Assembly: GCA_016212515.1 (NCBI GenBank)
Contig: JACRFZ010000095.1
Span: 58,957 to 122,956 of the forward strand
Length of the DNA stretch: 64,000 nucleotides
Direction of reading: 5' to 3'
Source of the DNA: Candidatus Melainabacteria bacterium
Lineage (GTDB): Bacteria; Cyanobacteriota; Vampirovibrionia; Obscuribacterales; Obscuribacteraceae
The notes beneath the pieces are model-generated. The model saw only the letters and a list, made by a program, of their open reading frames with translations. It searched no databases and was not told where the DNA came from. The position numbers and the translations under genes were made by a program. Below, in pieces: positions 1 to 8,443 of this stretch (the stretch's first letter is position 1; each line of letters begins with the position of its first letter).

Positions 1-768
1 TTGACCGGCATGTATCAATTCCAGATCGAGGGGGTGAGTGACCGCATCGAGAATCTGCAGTTCTTCGTTGAATTCGTTAAAGAGCTTGGCCGGGATGATT
101 TCTTTCAGGGCCGGATCATCTAGCTTGTAGGTGCTGACGCCGGCTACCGATCTGCCTCCGACGCTGCGCTCAAAGAGGTGTACGGTTTGCGAGGCCCGGT
201 CTACAACTCCTTTGAATTCGTCGCCGGTGCCGATTGGCCAGTTGACCGGATAAATGGCCAGACCCAGATCCTTTTCAATTTCGTCAATGAGCTCGATGGG
301 GGTGCGACTGGGTCGGTCTAATTTGTTGATAAAAGTGAAAAGAGGCAAATGGCGCATGCGGCAAACTTCAAAGAGTCGCCTGGTCTGGGGCTCCAAACCC
401 TTGGCGGCGTCGATGAGCATGACGGCATTATCGGCGGCGGCCAGGGTACGATAGGTGTCTTCGCTGAAGTCCTGGTGACCTGGTGTGTCGAGTAGGTTGA
501 GCCAGCTATTTTCGTACTCGAACTGCAACACTGTAGAACTGATGGAGATGCCCCGCTGTTTCTCCAGTTCCATCCAGTCGGAAGTAGCGTGTCTCTGGGC
601 CCTTCTGGCATGGACCGTACCGGCTTCGGCGATGGCGCCCCCGTATAGCAGGAGCTTTTCCGTCAAAGTTGTCTTACCGGCGTCCGGGTGAGAAATAATG
701 GCAAAAGTACGTCTGCGGGCGGCTTCTTCCGCCAGACAGAGTTCTTCTTCGCTGAGCTGTGACATCAT
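1..768 (-). CDS. prfC: Peptide chain release factor 3 (RF3), C-terminus cut by window edge
   Basis: Translational GTPase that recycles RF1/RF2 from terminated ribosomes in the cytoplasm. The minus-strand frame is open from the ATG pair at 763-768 to the window edge, giving 256 codons of the GTPase half. Visible motifs are the P-loop HPDAGKTT (about residues 27-34), the switch region around QRGISISS, G3 [16 protein letters not shown] and G4 NKLDR. The run from RRRTFAII through the P-loop is typical of RF3 rather than EF-G. The first or second ATG could be the start. Domains II and III lie outside the window. The family assignment is firm. Confidence 0.95.
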   Translation of the reverse strand, partial: MMSQLSEEELCLAEEAARRRTFAIISHPDAGKTTLTEKLLLYGGAIAEAGTVHARRAQRHATSDWMELEKQRGISISSTVLQFEYENSWLNLLDTPGHQDFSEDTYRTLAAADNAVMLIDAAKGLEPQTRRLFEVCRMRHLPLFTFINKLDRPSRTPIELIDEIEKDLGLAIYPVNWPIGTGDEFKGVVDRASQTVHLFERSVGGRSVAGVSTYKLDDPALKEIIPAKLFNEFNEELQILDAVTHPLDLELIHAGQ

Positions 769-1001
769 TTAGGTAACCCCGGCATTCAGACTCTCGATTT
801 TACCGCAGCCCGGGTGTAGCGCCTGCAGTTGCTAAGGCCCTTGCCACTCTCCCTTAATATAGTTGCCGCTAATGCATTGGTCGGCAAAAGCCGGCAAAGT
901 CGTCTGAAGGTGGCTCTCTCAGCTGTTCTTGATTGATACGACTGCCGGCGACCGCTATTTCTTTAGGGGCGGCATCACTAATTCTGTCAGGAATTTTAAC
1001 T

Positions 1002-2264
1002 TTATTTGGGTTCGCCGATACTGCCCAGGAAGAGGACTTCTCCGGTTTTGCTGTCCCGGAGAGCCAGCATGAACGGCCTGTCCACTTTGAATTGAACGGG
1101 TTCAACGGGCATGGCGCAGGAGGTCACACCCATCACCCCGGCAGTGACGGCGGCCGCTTCCGTGCCTTCTTCGTTTACATCGATGAAAGTCTTCTGCACT
1201 ACCCGGCTGATGTAGGCGCCGGCAGGCGGTTGGATCAGGTTGGAGAAATCGGCGCTGGGGCTGAAGGCATCGGCTATGCCCATGGCTTTCAGGCTGCTGC
1301 TCAAATCACGTCCGTAATTGATGGTGAATTTCGGCAGCGAAAGGGCCACTTTCTTTCCGGCAAACTGCTTCTGCCAGTCGGCGAAGTTTTCGCCGGTTAA
1401 TTGCTGAGTGAAGGCTTTCAGGTTTTGATCTTTATCCGGGAGGAAGATCAAAAGCTCTTGATTAAGCCCGGCATACTTGAGGCTGACAGCGGCAAAACCC
1501 TTGCCTTTGAGGTAAGGCATGTTGTCTTCCCGGTGCATCATAGTGACTGTCTTTGACGCACCGGATATGGTGTTAAACGGCTCTCTGGTGTTCAAATTCT
1601 TTTCAAAAGGCTCGTCCCATTTGCCTTTGAAATAAACACTGTTTAGCAGCACCATTTTTTCCTGGGGGCTGAGTTTGTCCAGGATCTTTGCAATCTTGCC
1701 GCGGGTCTTGTTTTTGCACCAATCATTGATTTTCACCAGTACCTTTTCAGCTGCGAAATCTAGATTTTCTACTTCGGCCTGGTAGAAGTCCTGGCACAGA
1801 TTCATAAAGGATTTCTTGAAGGGGCTGCGATTATCGGCGTAAATGGCGTTGGCAATGGCCAGTTCGACGCTTCTGTTTTGATTGAGGATAGCCAGGTTGG
1901 CCTTGTTGTGTTCATTCAGTTTTTCAAGCTGGTCGGATTTAACACCGAGAAGCCCGGCCATTTTCTCTCTGGTGCCGCCGGCGGCACCGTTTGCCACCAT
2001 GGATAGCACTTCATAGAGGCTGAAGGGTGAGACTACCACATTTTTCTCGCCGTCGCTTTTGGTGTTTTCTTCCATGACGGTCTTGAAGAACTCTATGCTG
2101 AATTTGTTCGCCCCCTGCTGTTCCCGGCTTTGCCTATCGGAAGTGCCAACATTACCAGTCTCCAGCCTCTTGCCTCGCCCCATTGCCGGTTTGGCCGCCA
2201 CCGGATTCAACATTGAGGCGGTCAGGGCCACTGCCAGGACCGCGAGGATTTTCTTGTTTTGCAT
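1002..2264 (-). CDS. Secreted serpin (serine protease inhibitor family)
   Basis: A 420-residue protein with a signal peptide (MQNKKILAVLAVALTASML, cleavage near AAKPA) followed by a full-length serpin fold. Family landmarks are NVVVSPFSLYEVLSMVANGA near the N-terminus, the hinge EEGTEAAAVT at about 365-374 and the C-terminal signature FKVDRPFMLALRD. The small residues in the hinge are what inhibitory serpins have, so I infer an active suicide inhibitor of serine or cysteine proteases. The reactive loop (VMGVTSCAMPVEPV) is a few residues longer than in alpha-1-antitrypsin, so the P1 residue is uncertain. It probably acts outside the cell or in the periplasm. Confidence 0.93.
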   Translation of the reverse strand: MQNKKILAVLAVALTASMLNPVAAKPAMGRGKRLETGNVGTSDRQSREQQGANKFSIEFFKTVMEENTKSDGEKNVVVSPFSLYEVLSMVANGAAGGTREKMAGLLGVKSDQLEKLNEHNKANLAILNQNRSVELAIANAIYADNRSPFKKSFMNLCQDFYQAEVENLDFAAEKVLVKINDWCKNKTRGKIAKILDKLSPQEKMVLLNSVYFKGKWDEPFEKNLNTREPFNTISGASKTVTMMHREDNMPYLKGKGFAAVSLKYAGLNQELLIFLPDKDQNLKAFTQQLTGENFADWQKQFAGKKVALSLPKFTINYGRDLSSSLKAMGIADAFSPSADFSNLIQPPAGAYISRVVQKTFIDVNEEGTEAAAVTAGVMGVTSCAMPVEPVQFKVDRPFMLALRDSKTGEVLFLGSIGEPK

Positions 2265-2369
2265 AGGGTTGTTTATTGCCTTCTTGACAGGGCGCTCTCA
2301 AGGTCCGTACCAATGTTGTATTATCCCCCAAGTTAAACTGTTTGATCTTCAGCGCCGGGAGTTTCGAGA

Positions 2370-3740
2370 GTGCCAAGCCCAAATGTCTTGCGGTTCTCAT
2401 TATTGGGCCAAGGCCCCCTGAGGTTCAGCCGTTCCTCTCAAGCCATGATTGTGGGGCTGTTCGTGGTGCTCACTAACTGCAGTCAGCGGGTTCTGGCGCA
2501 AGACTCAACGGCGGGCGCGGCTCCAAAGAGTGAGGCTCAAAGCAGCGGGGCTAAAAAGACTGACGATAACAGCGGCAATGAGGCCAAAGTAGAGGCACCA
2601 GCCCAGTGGGCGGCGCTTGAGGCGGAAGCTGAAAAGAGCTTTCTGGAAGGACGCCTCTTTGAGGCCGAAAGTAAGTGGACAAAGGCCCGGGCGGTGGCGG
2701 AGTCCAATCCCAATAAACTACTCCTGGCGGAAACTCTCAATCAGATGACCCACCTTCTGGTGAAGCAGGGTCGGCTGGCTGAGGCTCGCAGCAATTTGAA
2801 CGAAGCACTGGAGATACGCCGTCGAGAGTTGGGCGAGGAAAATGAGAAGACGGCTGAGACCCTGGGCAATCTTGCCCTGATTGAGCATCGAGAGGGTCAT
2901 GACGGGCTGGCTGAGAAGCATTACAAAACGGCGCTTGACATTAAGAAGAAGGTGGGCAGCGAGGCTTCCCGCGCCATTACCCTTACCAATCTGGCCAACC
3001 TCTATGGCGAGATGAAGAGAATCGAAGAGGCCAGAGAGCTATACGGGGAGGCTCTCAAACTGGATGAGAAGGTCTATGGCGCCGACCATCAGGAGGTTGC
3101 TCGGGATCTCTTCAATATCGGCGGTCTCAACTACCATCATAATTATTTTCAGGAGGCTCTTTCTTATTTCAATAAGTCCCTGGCCGTTTATGAAAAACTC
3201 GCTGATAGCCAGGGCCAGATCAAGTGCCATCACTATATCGGTCTTTGCCAGGCTCGTTTGAACGAGCACGAGAAAGCCGTCGCGGCTTACAAAAAAGCCT
3301 ATACCTTGCACAGCAAAATTAAGGGCGAAGGTCACATCGATACCCTTGTGCATCAGTTGAATATGGCTCGCAGTTTGGATACTGCCGGTCAATCGCAAGA
3401 AGCAGAGCAGATCTATAAAGGGGCCTTGCGAGTTGCCGATCAAGGACACAATGAAGCGAAATTGCGACTGGTGGAGTGCAGCCTCGAATACGCGCATTTT
3501 CTCCGGCGTCATGGTCGCAGCCCGGAAGCTGAAAAGCAGCTCTCTTCCGTCTTGAGCGTCTATGAGAGTTTGTCTGCCTCAGACCGGCGCAGGCTCTATG
3601 AACTGCCCCGGGCTTACAGTGATCTTTTGCGAGAGCTGAAGCGAGAAGAAGAAGCTGATCAGATGGCCCGCAAACATCTTCATGTCTATGGCACCAGTGC
3701 CGTCAAGCCGGCTACTAAGAAGAACAGGAAGGTGCGCTAG
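2370..3740 (+). CDS. Exported TPR protein (kinesin-light-chain-like repeats)
   Basis: A protein of 456 residues from the GTG at 2370, or about 431 from the ATG at 2445, which opens directly on a hydrophobic export signal (MIVGLFVVLTNCSQRVLAQ). After a low-complexity linker, residues 80-430 form about eight TPRs of the long kinesin-light-chain type, for example AETLGNLALIEHREG and ARDLFNIGGLNYHHN. Such solenoids bind proteins; no enzymatic domain is visible. The ATG of the next gene follows the stop codon with no gap, so the two are probably translationally coupled. The specific role is unknown. Confidence 0.85.
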   Translation: MPSPNVLRFSLLGQGPLRFSRSSQAMIVGLFVVLTNCSQRVLAQDSTAGAAPKSEAQSSGAKKTDDNSGNEAKVEAPAQWAALEAEAEKSFLEGRLFEAESKWTKARAVAESNPNKLLLAETLNQMTHLLVKQGRLAEARSNLNEALEIRRRELGEENEKTAETLGNLALIEHREGHDGLAEKHYKTALDIKKKVGSEASRAITLTNLANLYGEMKRIEEARELYGEALKLDEKVYGADHQEVARDLFNIGGLNYHHNYFQEALSYFNKSLAVYEKLADSQGQIKCHHYIGLCQARLNEHEKAVAAYKKAYTLHSKIKGEGHIDTLVHQLNMARSLDTAGQSQEAEQIYKGALRVADQGHNEAKLRLVECSLEYAHFLRRHGRSPEAEKQLSSVLSVYESLSASDRRRLYELPRAYSDLLRELKREEEADQMARKHLHVYGTSAVKPATKKNRKVR

Positions 3741-4430
3741 ATGCAACTTACTGCTGAAGTCAAGTACGATGGCTATGACGATCTGCCCCGGCAGCAAGAG
3801 GTAGCTTACGCCAATTCGGCCAATACCTATTTGAAGGCTGATGCCAGTACGGGCAAGCATTATTACGATCTAAATGCAGCCTCCAAAGGCTATAGCGGCC
3901 CCTGGCTCTTTGGTAAGCAAAAGGTGGAAGTGAATGTAAACGGTATGCGTGGGCAGTGGATTCAGTGGTGCCCGGTGCCGGCCGACATTCGAGACGGCGT
4001 GCTCATGCGCGGCAATGTCATTTATCAAAACTCCGACGGCAGCTATCGTATGAGCCCCGATGTCTATGAAGGAGTGGTCGAATCCGAGCATGGTTTCGAA
4101 GGCGGGCGTTATTTTGTGGGGCGCACCCAGCATACTTTCTATTCCAGAAATTTACCCGGCGGACAAATGAAGGTGGTGGCCAATCTCAAGATTCACCTTG
4201 ACCAGAGATTGCCTTACAATCCCATGAGCGGCGGCGGCGGCGGCGGCGGCGGCGGCAGTGGCAATGGTGGCAGTGGTAGTGGCGGCGGTGGTACTGCTGC
4301 TTACGATTCTCAGGGTGCCGCTGCGCCTTATTCCAGCTATGATAGCGGTCAAGTGGTGGCGCCCCCGCAGGGAACTGAAACCGTGCCTACAATGAGCGAA
4401 GGGGCATCGGGCTCGGACAGTGGGTTCTAG
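3741..4430 (+). CDS. Hypothetical protein with poly-glycine linker
   Basis: A 229-residue protein whose ATG directly follows the stop of the TPR gene, with AGGAAGG as ribosome site inside that gene. Residues 1-158 look like a folded beta-rich domain (KVEVNVNGMRGQWIQW, ANLKIHLDQRLPYNP). A glycine tract of nine consecutive GGC codons follows, then a Gly/Ser/Ala/Pro-rich tail. No signal peptide is evident and I recognise no family. Position in a three-gene run with two exported proteins suggests a shared envelope or secretion-related role, which is only an inference. Confidence 0.75.
   Translation: MQLTAEVKYDGYDDLPRQQEVAYANSANTYLKADASTGKHYYDLNAASKGYSGPWLFGKQKVEVNVNGMRGQWIQWCPVPADIRDGVLMRGNVIYQNSDGSYRMSPDVYEGVVESEHGFEGGRYFVGRTQHTFYSRNLPGGQMKVVANLKIHLDQRLPYNPMSGGGGGGGGGSGNGGSGSGGGGTAAYDSQGAAAPYSSYDSGQVVAPPQGTETVPTMSEGASGSDSGF
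4227..4260 (+). repeat. GGC trinucleotide tract encoding poly-Gly
   Basis: About eleven near-perfect GGC triplets encode the Gly linker in the preceding hypothetical gene. Tracts of this kind are prone to slippage that changes linker length by whole codons without a frameshift. Confidence 0.85.
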
Positions 4431-4441
4431 GTCGGTTTTTC

Positions 4442-5461
4442 ATGAAGACGGTGTGGATATCTAAGGGCCGTTTGCTCAGGGGCAGGGTGCTCTCTCTTGT
4501 CACCCTTTGTGCTGTCTGCGGTTTGATGCTCCCGGAACTCTCGGTACTGCCGGTATGTCAGGTATCACCTGTATCGCCTGTATCGCCTGTATCACCTGTA
4601 TCTCCTGTATCGCCTGTATCACCTGTATCTACTGCGTCTACTGTATCTCCTTTAGCTTTTGCCGCCAGGGCCGCGGAGCTGACGTATCCCCCCGACTATC
4701 TAAGCACCCTCAGGCAATACCAGAGCGCCAGGAATCTCTATCAGCGGCACCGGCAGATTTTTCAAAGCAATATCAATAGTCAGGGTTCACTCAACGTATC
4801 AGTGGAAAGCTCTCTCAAACTGGGAAATAAACCCAACTTCAAGATGCCGTTCATAGATCTGCCAGATGATTGTCCGTTTCTGGATGTGGCTCACCGCGAT
4901 TACGAAATCACCCAGATGGAAGAGTCTCTCGCCCAGCTTATTCCGGCCCTCTTTGCCAGTCGAGACAAGATTTCTCGCGGCGAGTATCGCGCTACCTGGC
5001 AAGATCTGATGCAACGTTCTCTCAATGTAGAGAAGGCGGTGGCTTCTCTCAATCACGATCTAGCGGTACTGAGCGCCTCCAATAGCCGTAAGATTACAGA
5101 GATGATCCATGCCGCCGACAGAGACGGCATACAGTCTGAATATCAGTCCACCTATGGCATTTTCAATGCCACCAACCGCGTTGAAAATGAACTTTTCCGG
5201 CGGGCCGATAAGCATGGGCAGATTGCCCTTTCCCTCAAGAGCATGTTGCTTGCCAGTCCGCCTGCGGCGTTGGCCGATCCTGTTTCAGCCTACGGCGGCG
5301 CCACTGGTGACGGTGCGCAGTCCGGGGCGTCGGTGCCGGTGCCTATTGATGCGCAGTTTTCCGGTCAGGATATTGAAGCCCAACAGAGGCAACTGGACAG
5401 CGAATACCAGGAGGTGATGCGCCTCTATCAGGTCTTGTCGTCCATGGGGAGAGTGCCCTGA
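4442..5461 (+). CDS. Exported protein with VSP tripeptide repeats
   Basis: A 339-residue protein starting 11 nt after the previous stop. An N-terminal hydrophobic segment (VLSLVTLCAVCGLMLPELSV) is followed by about ten V-S-P/V-S-T tripeptides encoded by a 9-bp minisatellite, then a second hydrophobic stretch (LAFAARAAEL). The remainder (80-339) is largely helical and polar, with a Tyr/Gln-rich region resembling coiled coil. I recognise no family. Its stop codon abuts the stop of the convergent metalloprotease gene with no intergenic bases. The third gene of the 2370-5461 run. Confidence 0.75.
   Translation: MKTVWISKGRLLRGRVLSLVTLCAVCGLMLPELSVLPVCQVSPVSPVSPVSPVSPVSPVSPVSTASTVSPLAFAARAAELTYPPDYLSTLRQYQSARNLYQRHRQIFQSNINSQGSLNVSVESSLKLGNKPNFKMPFIDLPDDCPFLDVAHRDYEITQMEESLAQLIPALFASRDKISRGEYRATWQDLMQRSLNVEKAVASLNHDLAVLSASNSRKITEMIHAADRDGIQSEYQSTYGIFNATNRVENELFRRADKHGQIALSLKSMLLASPPAALADPVSAYGGATGDGAQSGASVPVPIDAQFSGQDIEAQQRQLDSEYQEVMRLYQVLSSMGRVP
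4562..4651 (+). repeat. 9-bp coding minisatellite (GTATCNCCT), about 10 units
   Basis: Ten consecutive 9-bp units, eight close to GTATCNCCT and two diverged, encode Val-Ser-Pro or Val/Ala-Ser-Thr. Because the unit is a multiple of three, gain or loss of copies leaves the frame intact and changes only the length of the spacer behind the signal sequence. Confidence 0.9.
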
Positions 5462-6526
5462 TTACTTGACTCCCAGTTCTGCCAGGAGCTTCTCCATTTC
5501 CTTGCGGCAGAGGGGGAAGTGCTTGTAGACAAGCTCTCCCACTTCCTTGCGATAGGCATCGGTCTCACCGCCCAGGCGTGAACAAATGAGTTCGGCGAAG
5601 ACCTCTGAAGGGCCGGAGGTGGACTTCTGTAGATAATACGCCATTCTTCCCCTCAGTTCATCCGGTACCCTGGCTTCATCGAGATAGTAAGCGTGTCTGA
5701 ACGACTCTCTAGTGCTGAAACCATTCAGGCAGTGATCGATGGCATGTCCGGTTTCGTGTCTGACTACGCCGATTTCAGTTTCAGTGGTGACGTATTCGCC
5801 TGTGCTGCTGTTTAATTTATACTGGGCGATGATCACTTTGGTGCCGGAGCAGACTGCCGGCGACTCTTTCCAGCTTGACTCGCTGCCCCAGCCTCTGGGG
5901 GCGGTGTTTTGTATGCGCAGATCGTGTTCCACCACCGACGGTGCTATATCAAATTCCCCTCCTCTTTCATCCATCAAGATAAGAATCGGCAGTGGAATTG
6001 CCGCCACCATCTCTTTGATGCTCTTGATGAAATCTCCTGTGACATCGGCCAGCTTGCCCGTGGCCTTTTGTACCTTGACCAGGCGGTTGGTAAGACTTTC
6101 AGCGGTTTCTTTTTTCCTGCTGCCAACGTCTAAGTTGCCCGTGTTGCCAGTCTCAGCAGCCGGATTTCCGGTCTGACTAGCCTTGTACTGGGGATCTATG
6201 GCAGACAGTGCTCTTTGGGCCTGCTGAGCTTCCTTGGTTCCGGGAAAATTCTTGCTCAAGCGCCGGTAGCTCTGGATGGCCTCCGGCCTTTTCCCCACCA
6301 GGTGGAAGCAGTAAGCCGCGTAGTAATTGGCTGCGAGGTTGCCCGGCGCTCTCAAGGAGGCCGTCTCGAAATGAACGGCGGCTTTTTCGTATTGCTTTTG
6401 CTTGTAGTAATTTAGCGCCGTATCGTAATCCTGACCGGCGAGGGCCTGCGGCGCCATGAGCGGTGAGCAGGCAAGCACGGCGAGAGTTGCTATAAATCTA
6501 TTGATTCTGGTTGTTTTCACTGCCAT
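5462..6526 (-). CDS. Exported TPR protein with HExxH metalloprotease-like domain
   Basis: A 354-residue protein with a signal peptide (residues 1-30, ending near APQALA), about two TPRs (32-110), a linker and a C-terminal domain holding HETGHAIDH at 257-265. HExxH is the zinc site of gluzincin-type peptidases, and E308 or E312 in SEVFAELIC is a plausible third ligand, as in lethal-factor-like proteases. I infer a periplasmic or secreted zinc endopeptidase whose TPRs position substrates. The gene overlaps the upstream potassium-channel gene by 29 bp, so the two are very likely co-transcribed. Function is inferred from motif only. Confidence 0.8.
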   Translation of the reverse strand: MAVKTTRINRFIATLAVLACSPLMAPQALAGQDYDTALNYYKQKQYEKAAVHFETASLRAPGNLAANYYAAYCFHLVGKRPEAIQSYRRLSKNFPGTKEAQQAQRALSAIDPQYKASQTGNPAAETGNTGNLDVGSRKKETAESLTNRLVKVQKATGKLADVTGDFIKSIKEMVAAIPLPILILMDERGGEFDIAPSVVEHDLRIQNTAPRGWGSESSWKESPAVCSGTKVIIAQYKLNSSTGEYVTTETEIGVVRHETGHAIDHCLNGFSTRESFRHAYYLDEARVPDELRGRMAYYLQKSTSGPSEVFAELICSRLGGETDAYRKEVGELVYKHFPLCRKEMEKLLAELGVK

Positions 6527-7763
6527 TGGGGAATTCGAAACCGGTGGTCATGCCCGGTCTGGGCACTCTTTCCGGCCCTCTGCGGGAATTCATTTCCACT
6601 TGCCATGGCTCCGGGGCATAGACCGGCAGCGCTTGAGGCTTGAGCTGGTAGCTTTCGGCATCCTGGCGAGGCAGGGCGGCGGTTTGCTCGGGGCGAAAAG
6701 AAAGCTCACCGCTTCTGGCCTGCAAAAGAATCTGCGCATCCGCTGATACCAGGGGTGGTAGCTCGATCAAGAAAAAGTCTGAAAGGGAAGAGAGTGCTGG
6801 AAAGTATCTCTGGCGTAAGACCGAGAAATAGCCGGCCGTTTGTTCTACATCGGAGGCGCCCAGGTTCTTGAAGAGCGACTGGAAGAGGGCGGGTTCTTGG
6901 GTCACATTTTTGATGCGAGGATGTAAGGTCAGGTAAGTGGCAAATACATCTACGGCTCGACTGCCGTTGTCGTAGATGGAATTGAAGAGAGCCATGTGTC
7001 TGGAGTTATTCATGGCAATTGCAATTGCTGCTGCATCGAGGGCCACGCAAAGTTGAACCAGCCAGGAGGCGCGTGAGCTGCGGGAGCGGAAATAAAGCAG
7101 AATCGGATAGGCCGAGTGGCTTTGATAGATGTCGGTTACCCATCTTTCGCAAAGTTCCAGGCAGCCGGCGGCGCTGTTGTCGTCGAGCAGCCGTAGATAC
7201 AAGACGGCACCATTTTTGCTGTGCCCGTGTCTGGATGAGATTATCTGAGAAGAAACTTCTCGGTTATGAAAGTGTGACTGAATGGCAAACATAAAGGACA
7301 CTGATATAGCCAGTAAGACCAGTCCGGCCATGGCGGCCGCTATAACGGTCAATCTGGAAAGGGCGGAGCAGGCTACTACATCTCCGAAGCCTATGGTGAG
7401 CACCGAGGTGGCGGCGAAGTATAGAGCTCCTTCCAGGCTCTGCAACTGGGGTTTGATATTGGCGCGCTCGGCATAGAGCAGCAGGGCAAAGCCCGTGGTC
7501 ATCAGGGTCAGCCAGCAAGCTAACAGGCACATGATGGCCGCCGGCGCAAACAAGCTTAAGTCTGCCTCAGCTTTCTGCTTCAATTCTCTGGATTTTATGA
7601 ACTGCCGCAGGGGCTGCCAGAGTATGCCGGATATCAAGAGGGGTGAAAGGCGCGTGCCCTTGGGTCGGTAATGGGGCACGATGATTGATTGGAAGACGTC
7701 GGAGAGCACCATCACGATGATGGTGAAGCCGGAAACTGCAATTGCTATGTCGCCCCAATTCAT
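6498..7763 (-). CDS. Potassium channel family protein (Ion_trans_2 type pore)
   Basis: A 421-residue membrane protein. Hydrophobic helices lie at about 5-30, 72-97 and 138-162, with a pore loop carrying the selectivity filter TIGFGD at 123-128, as in K+ channels with two helices per pore. The 260-residue cytoplasmic C-terminus is not a recognisable RCK/TrkA-N domain and ends in a Pro/Gln-rich tail. Translation from ATG 7763. The gene overlaps the downstream TPR-metalloprotease by 29 bp, an unusual partnership for a channel. Ion selectivity for K+ is inferred from the filter; the regulator recognised by the tail is unknown. Confidence 0.88.
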   Translation of the reverse strand: MNWGDIAIAVSGFTIIVMVLSDVFQSIIVPHYRPKGTRLSPLLISGILWQPLRQFIKSRELKQKAEADLSLFAPAAIMCLLACWLTLMTTGFALLLYAERANIKPQLQSLEGALYFAATSVLTIGFGDVVACSALSRLTVIAAAMAGLVLLAISVSFMFAIQSHFHNREVSSQIISSRHGHSKNGAVLYLRLLDDNSAAGCLELCERWVTDIYQSHSAYPILLYFRSRSSRASWLVQLCVALDAAAIAIAMNNSRHMALFNSIYDNGSRAVDVFATYLTLHPRIKNVTQEPALFQSLFKNLGASDVEQTAGYFSVLRQRYFPALSSLSDFFLIELPPLVSADAQILLQARSGELSFRPEQTAALPRQDAESYQLKPQALPVYAPEPWQVEMNSRRGPERVPRPGMTTGFEFPNGSENNQNQ

Positions 7764-8076
7764 AATTTAGTGACTTGCTCCTGAATTCGTGTCCTTCAAG
7801 GGGCTCGGCATGTGAACGCCTCTCTCTCGGCCGGTGTGCTTCCCAGGCTCTTTCTTCAATCTGCAACAGGGGCGCAATTCCTATGCCCTAGATGTTACCA
7901 AGAGATGTCCTCCCTTTCATTAATGAAAGCACCGACAGAACTGACAAAATAGACGGACCGGCGTCTTACATCTCTCTCAGAAAAGGCTTTCGAACTTGAT
8001 ATTCCGCCTTTTCAAGGTGAGAATGCGACAAAATTATGTGGATTGTATTGGTTGGCTTTTCGAGATGGCTTGATCT
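7764..8076. other. Divergent intergenic region, no gene seen
   Basis: A 313-bp gap between the divergently transcribed channel gene and the zinc-ribbon gene. The open frames on both strands lack ribosome sites and typical codon use. It probably holds the two promoters, but I cannot point to convincing -35/-10 pairs. Confidence 0.5.
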
Positions 8077-8304
8077 ATGAAAGATTCTTATATGGTTTTT
8101 GTGCTTCTGGCAGTGATGCTGACGCCATTTCTGCCATTGATGCTCAAAGGTAAGTGCCCGACCTGCGGCAAGCGTAAGCTTGAGACCCTTGAAACACCAC
8201 AGGCTACCGATGAGAACGCCATTAGTTATACCAGTCACCACCGTTGCAAGGCATGCTCCGCAACTTTCACCCGCGAACGCAGTGGTCCGCTGACGCCGGT
8301 TTAG
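8077..8304 (+). CDS. Small membrane zinc-ribbon protein
   Basis: A 75-residue protein with an N-terminal transmembrane helix (YMVFVLLAVMLTPFLPLML) and two cysteine pairs, CPTCGKR and CKAC, spaced about 30 residues apart with HH between them. This is a zinc-ribbon layout on the cytoplasmic or external face of the membrane. No family is recognised; the amino-acid make-up and the paired cysteines support a real gene. A 15-bp tandem repeat array begins 5 bp after its stop codon. Confidence 0.7.
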   Translation: MKDSYMVFVLLAVMLTPFLPLMLKGKCPTCGKRKLETLETPQATDENAISYTSHHRCKACSATFTRERSGPLTPV

Positions 8305-8308
8305 ATTA

Positions 8309-8443
8309 CTTGTAGCTAGATTGCTTGTAGCTAGATCGCTTTTAGCAAGTTCGCTTGTAGCTACATTACTTGTAACTAGATTACTTGTAACTGGTTTCCT
8401 TGTAGCTAGTTTGCTTTTTGCTAATTTCCTGATAGCTAATAGT
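8309..8443. repeat. 15-bp tandem repeat, 9 units (CTTGTAGCTAGATTN)
   Basis: Nine exactly phased 15-bp units run from 8309 to 8443, each beginning CT and built around TTGTAGCTAG. They fill the whole space between the zinc-ribbon stop and the convergent kinase gene, and the last unit contains the kinase stop codon (CTA at 8436-8438). The units are too similar and contiguous to be CRISPR repeats, as there are no spacers. Confidence 0.92.

Noticed and set aside
933..1400. 155-codon plus-strand frame
   Set aside because: Antisense shadow of the serpin gene.
8309..8443. Nine-unit repeat considered as a CRISPR array or a coding region
   Set aside because: No spacers; the open frame through the repeats has no start.
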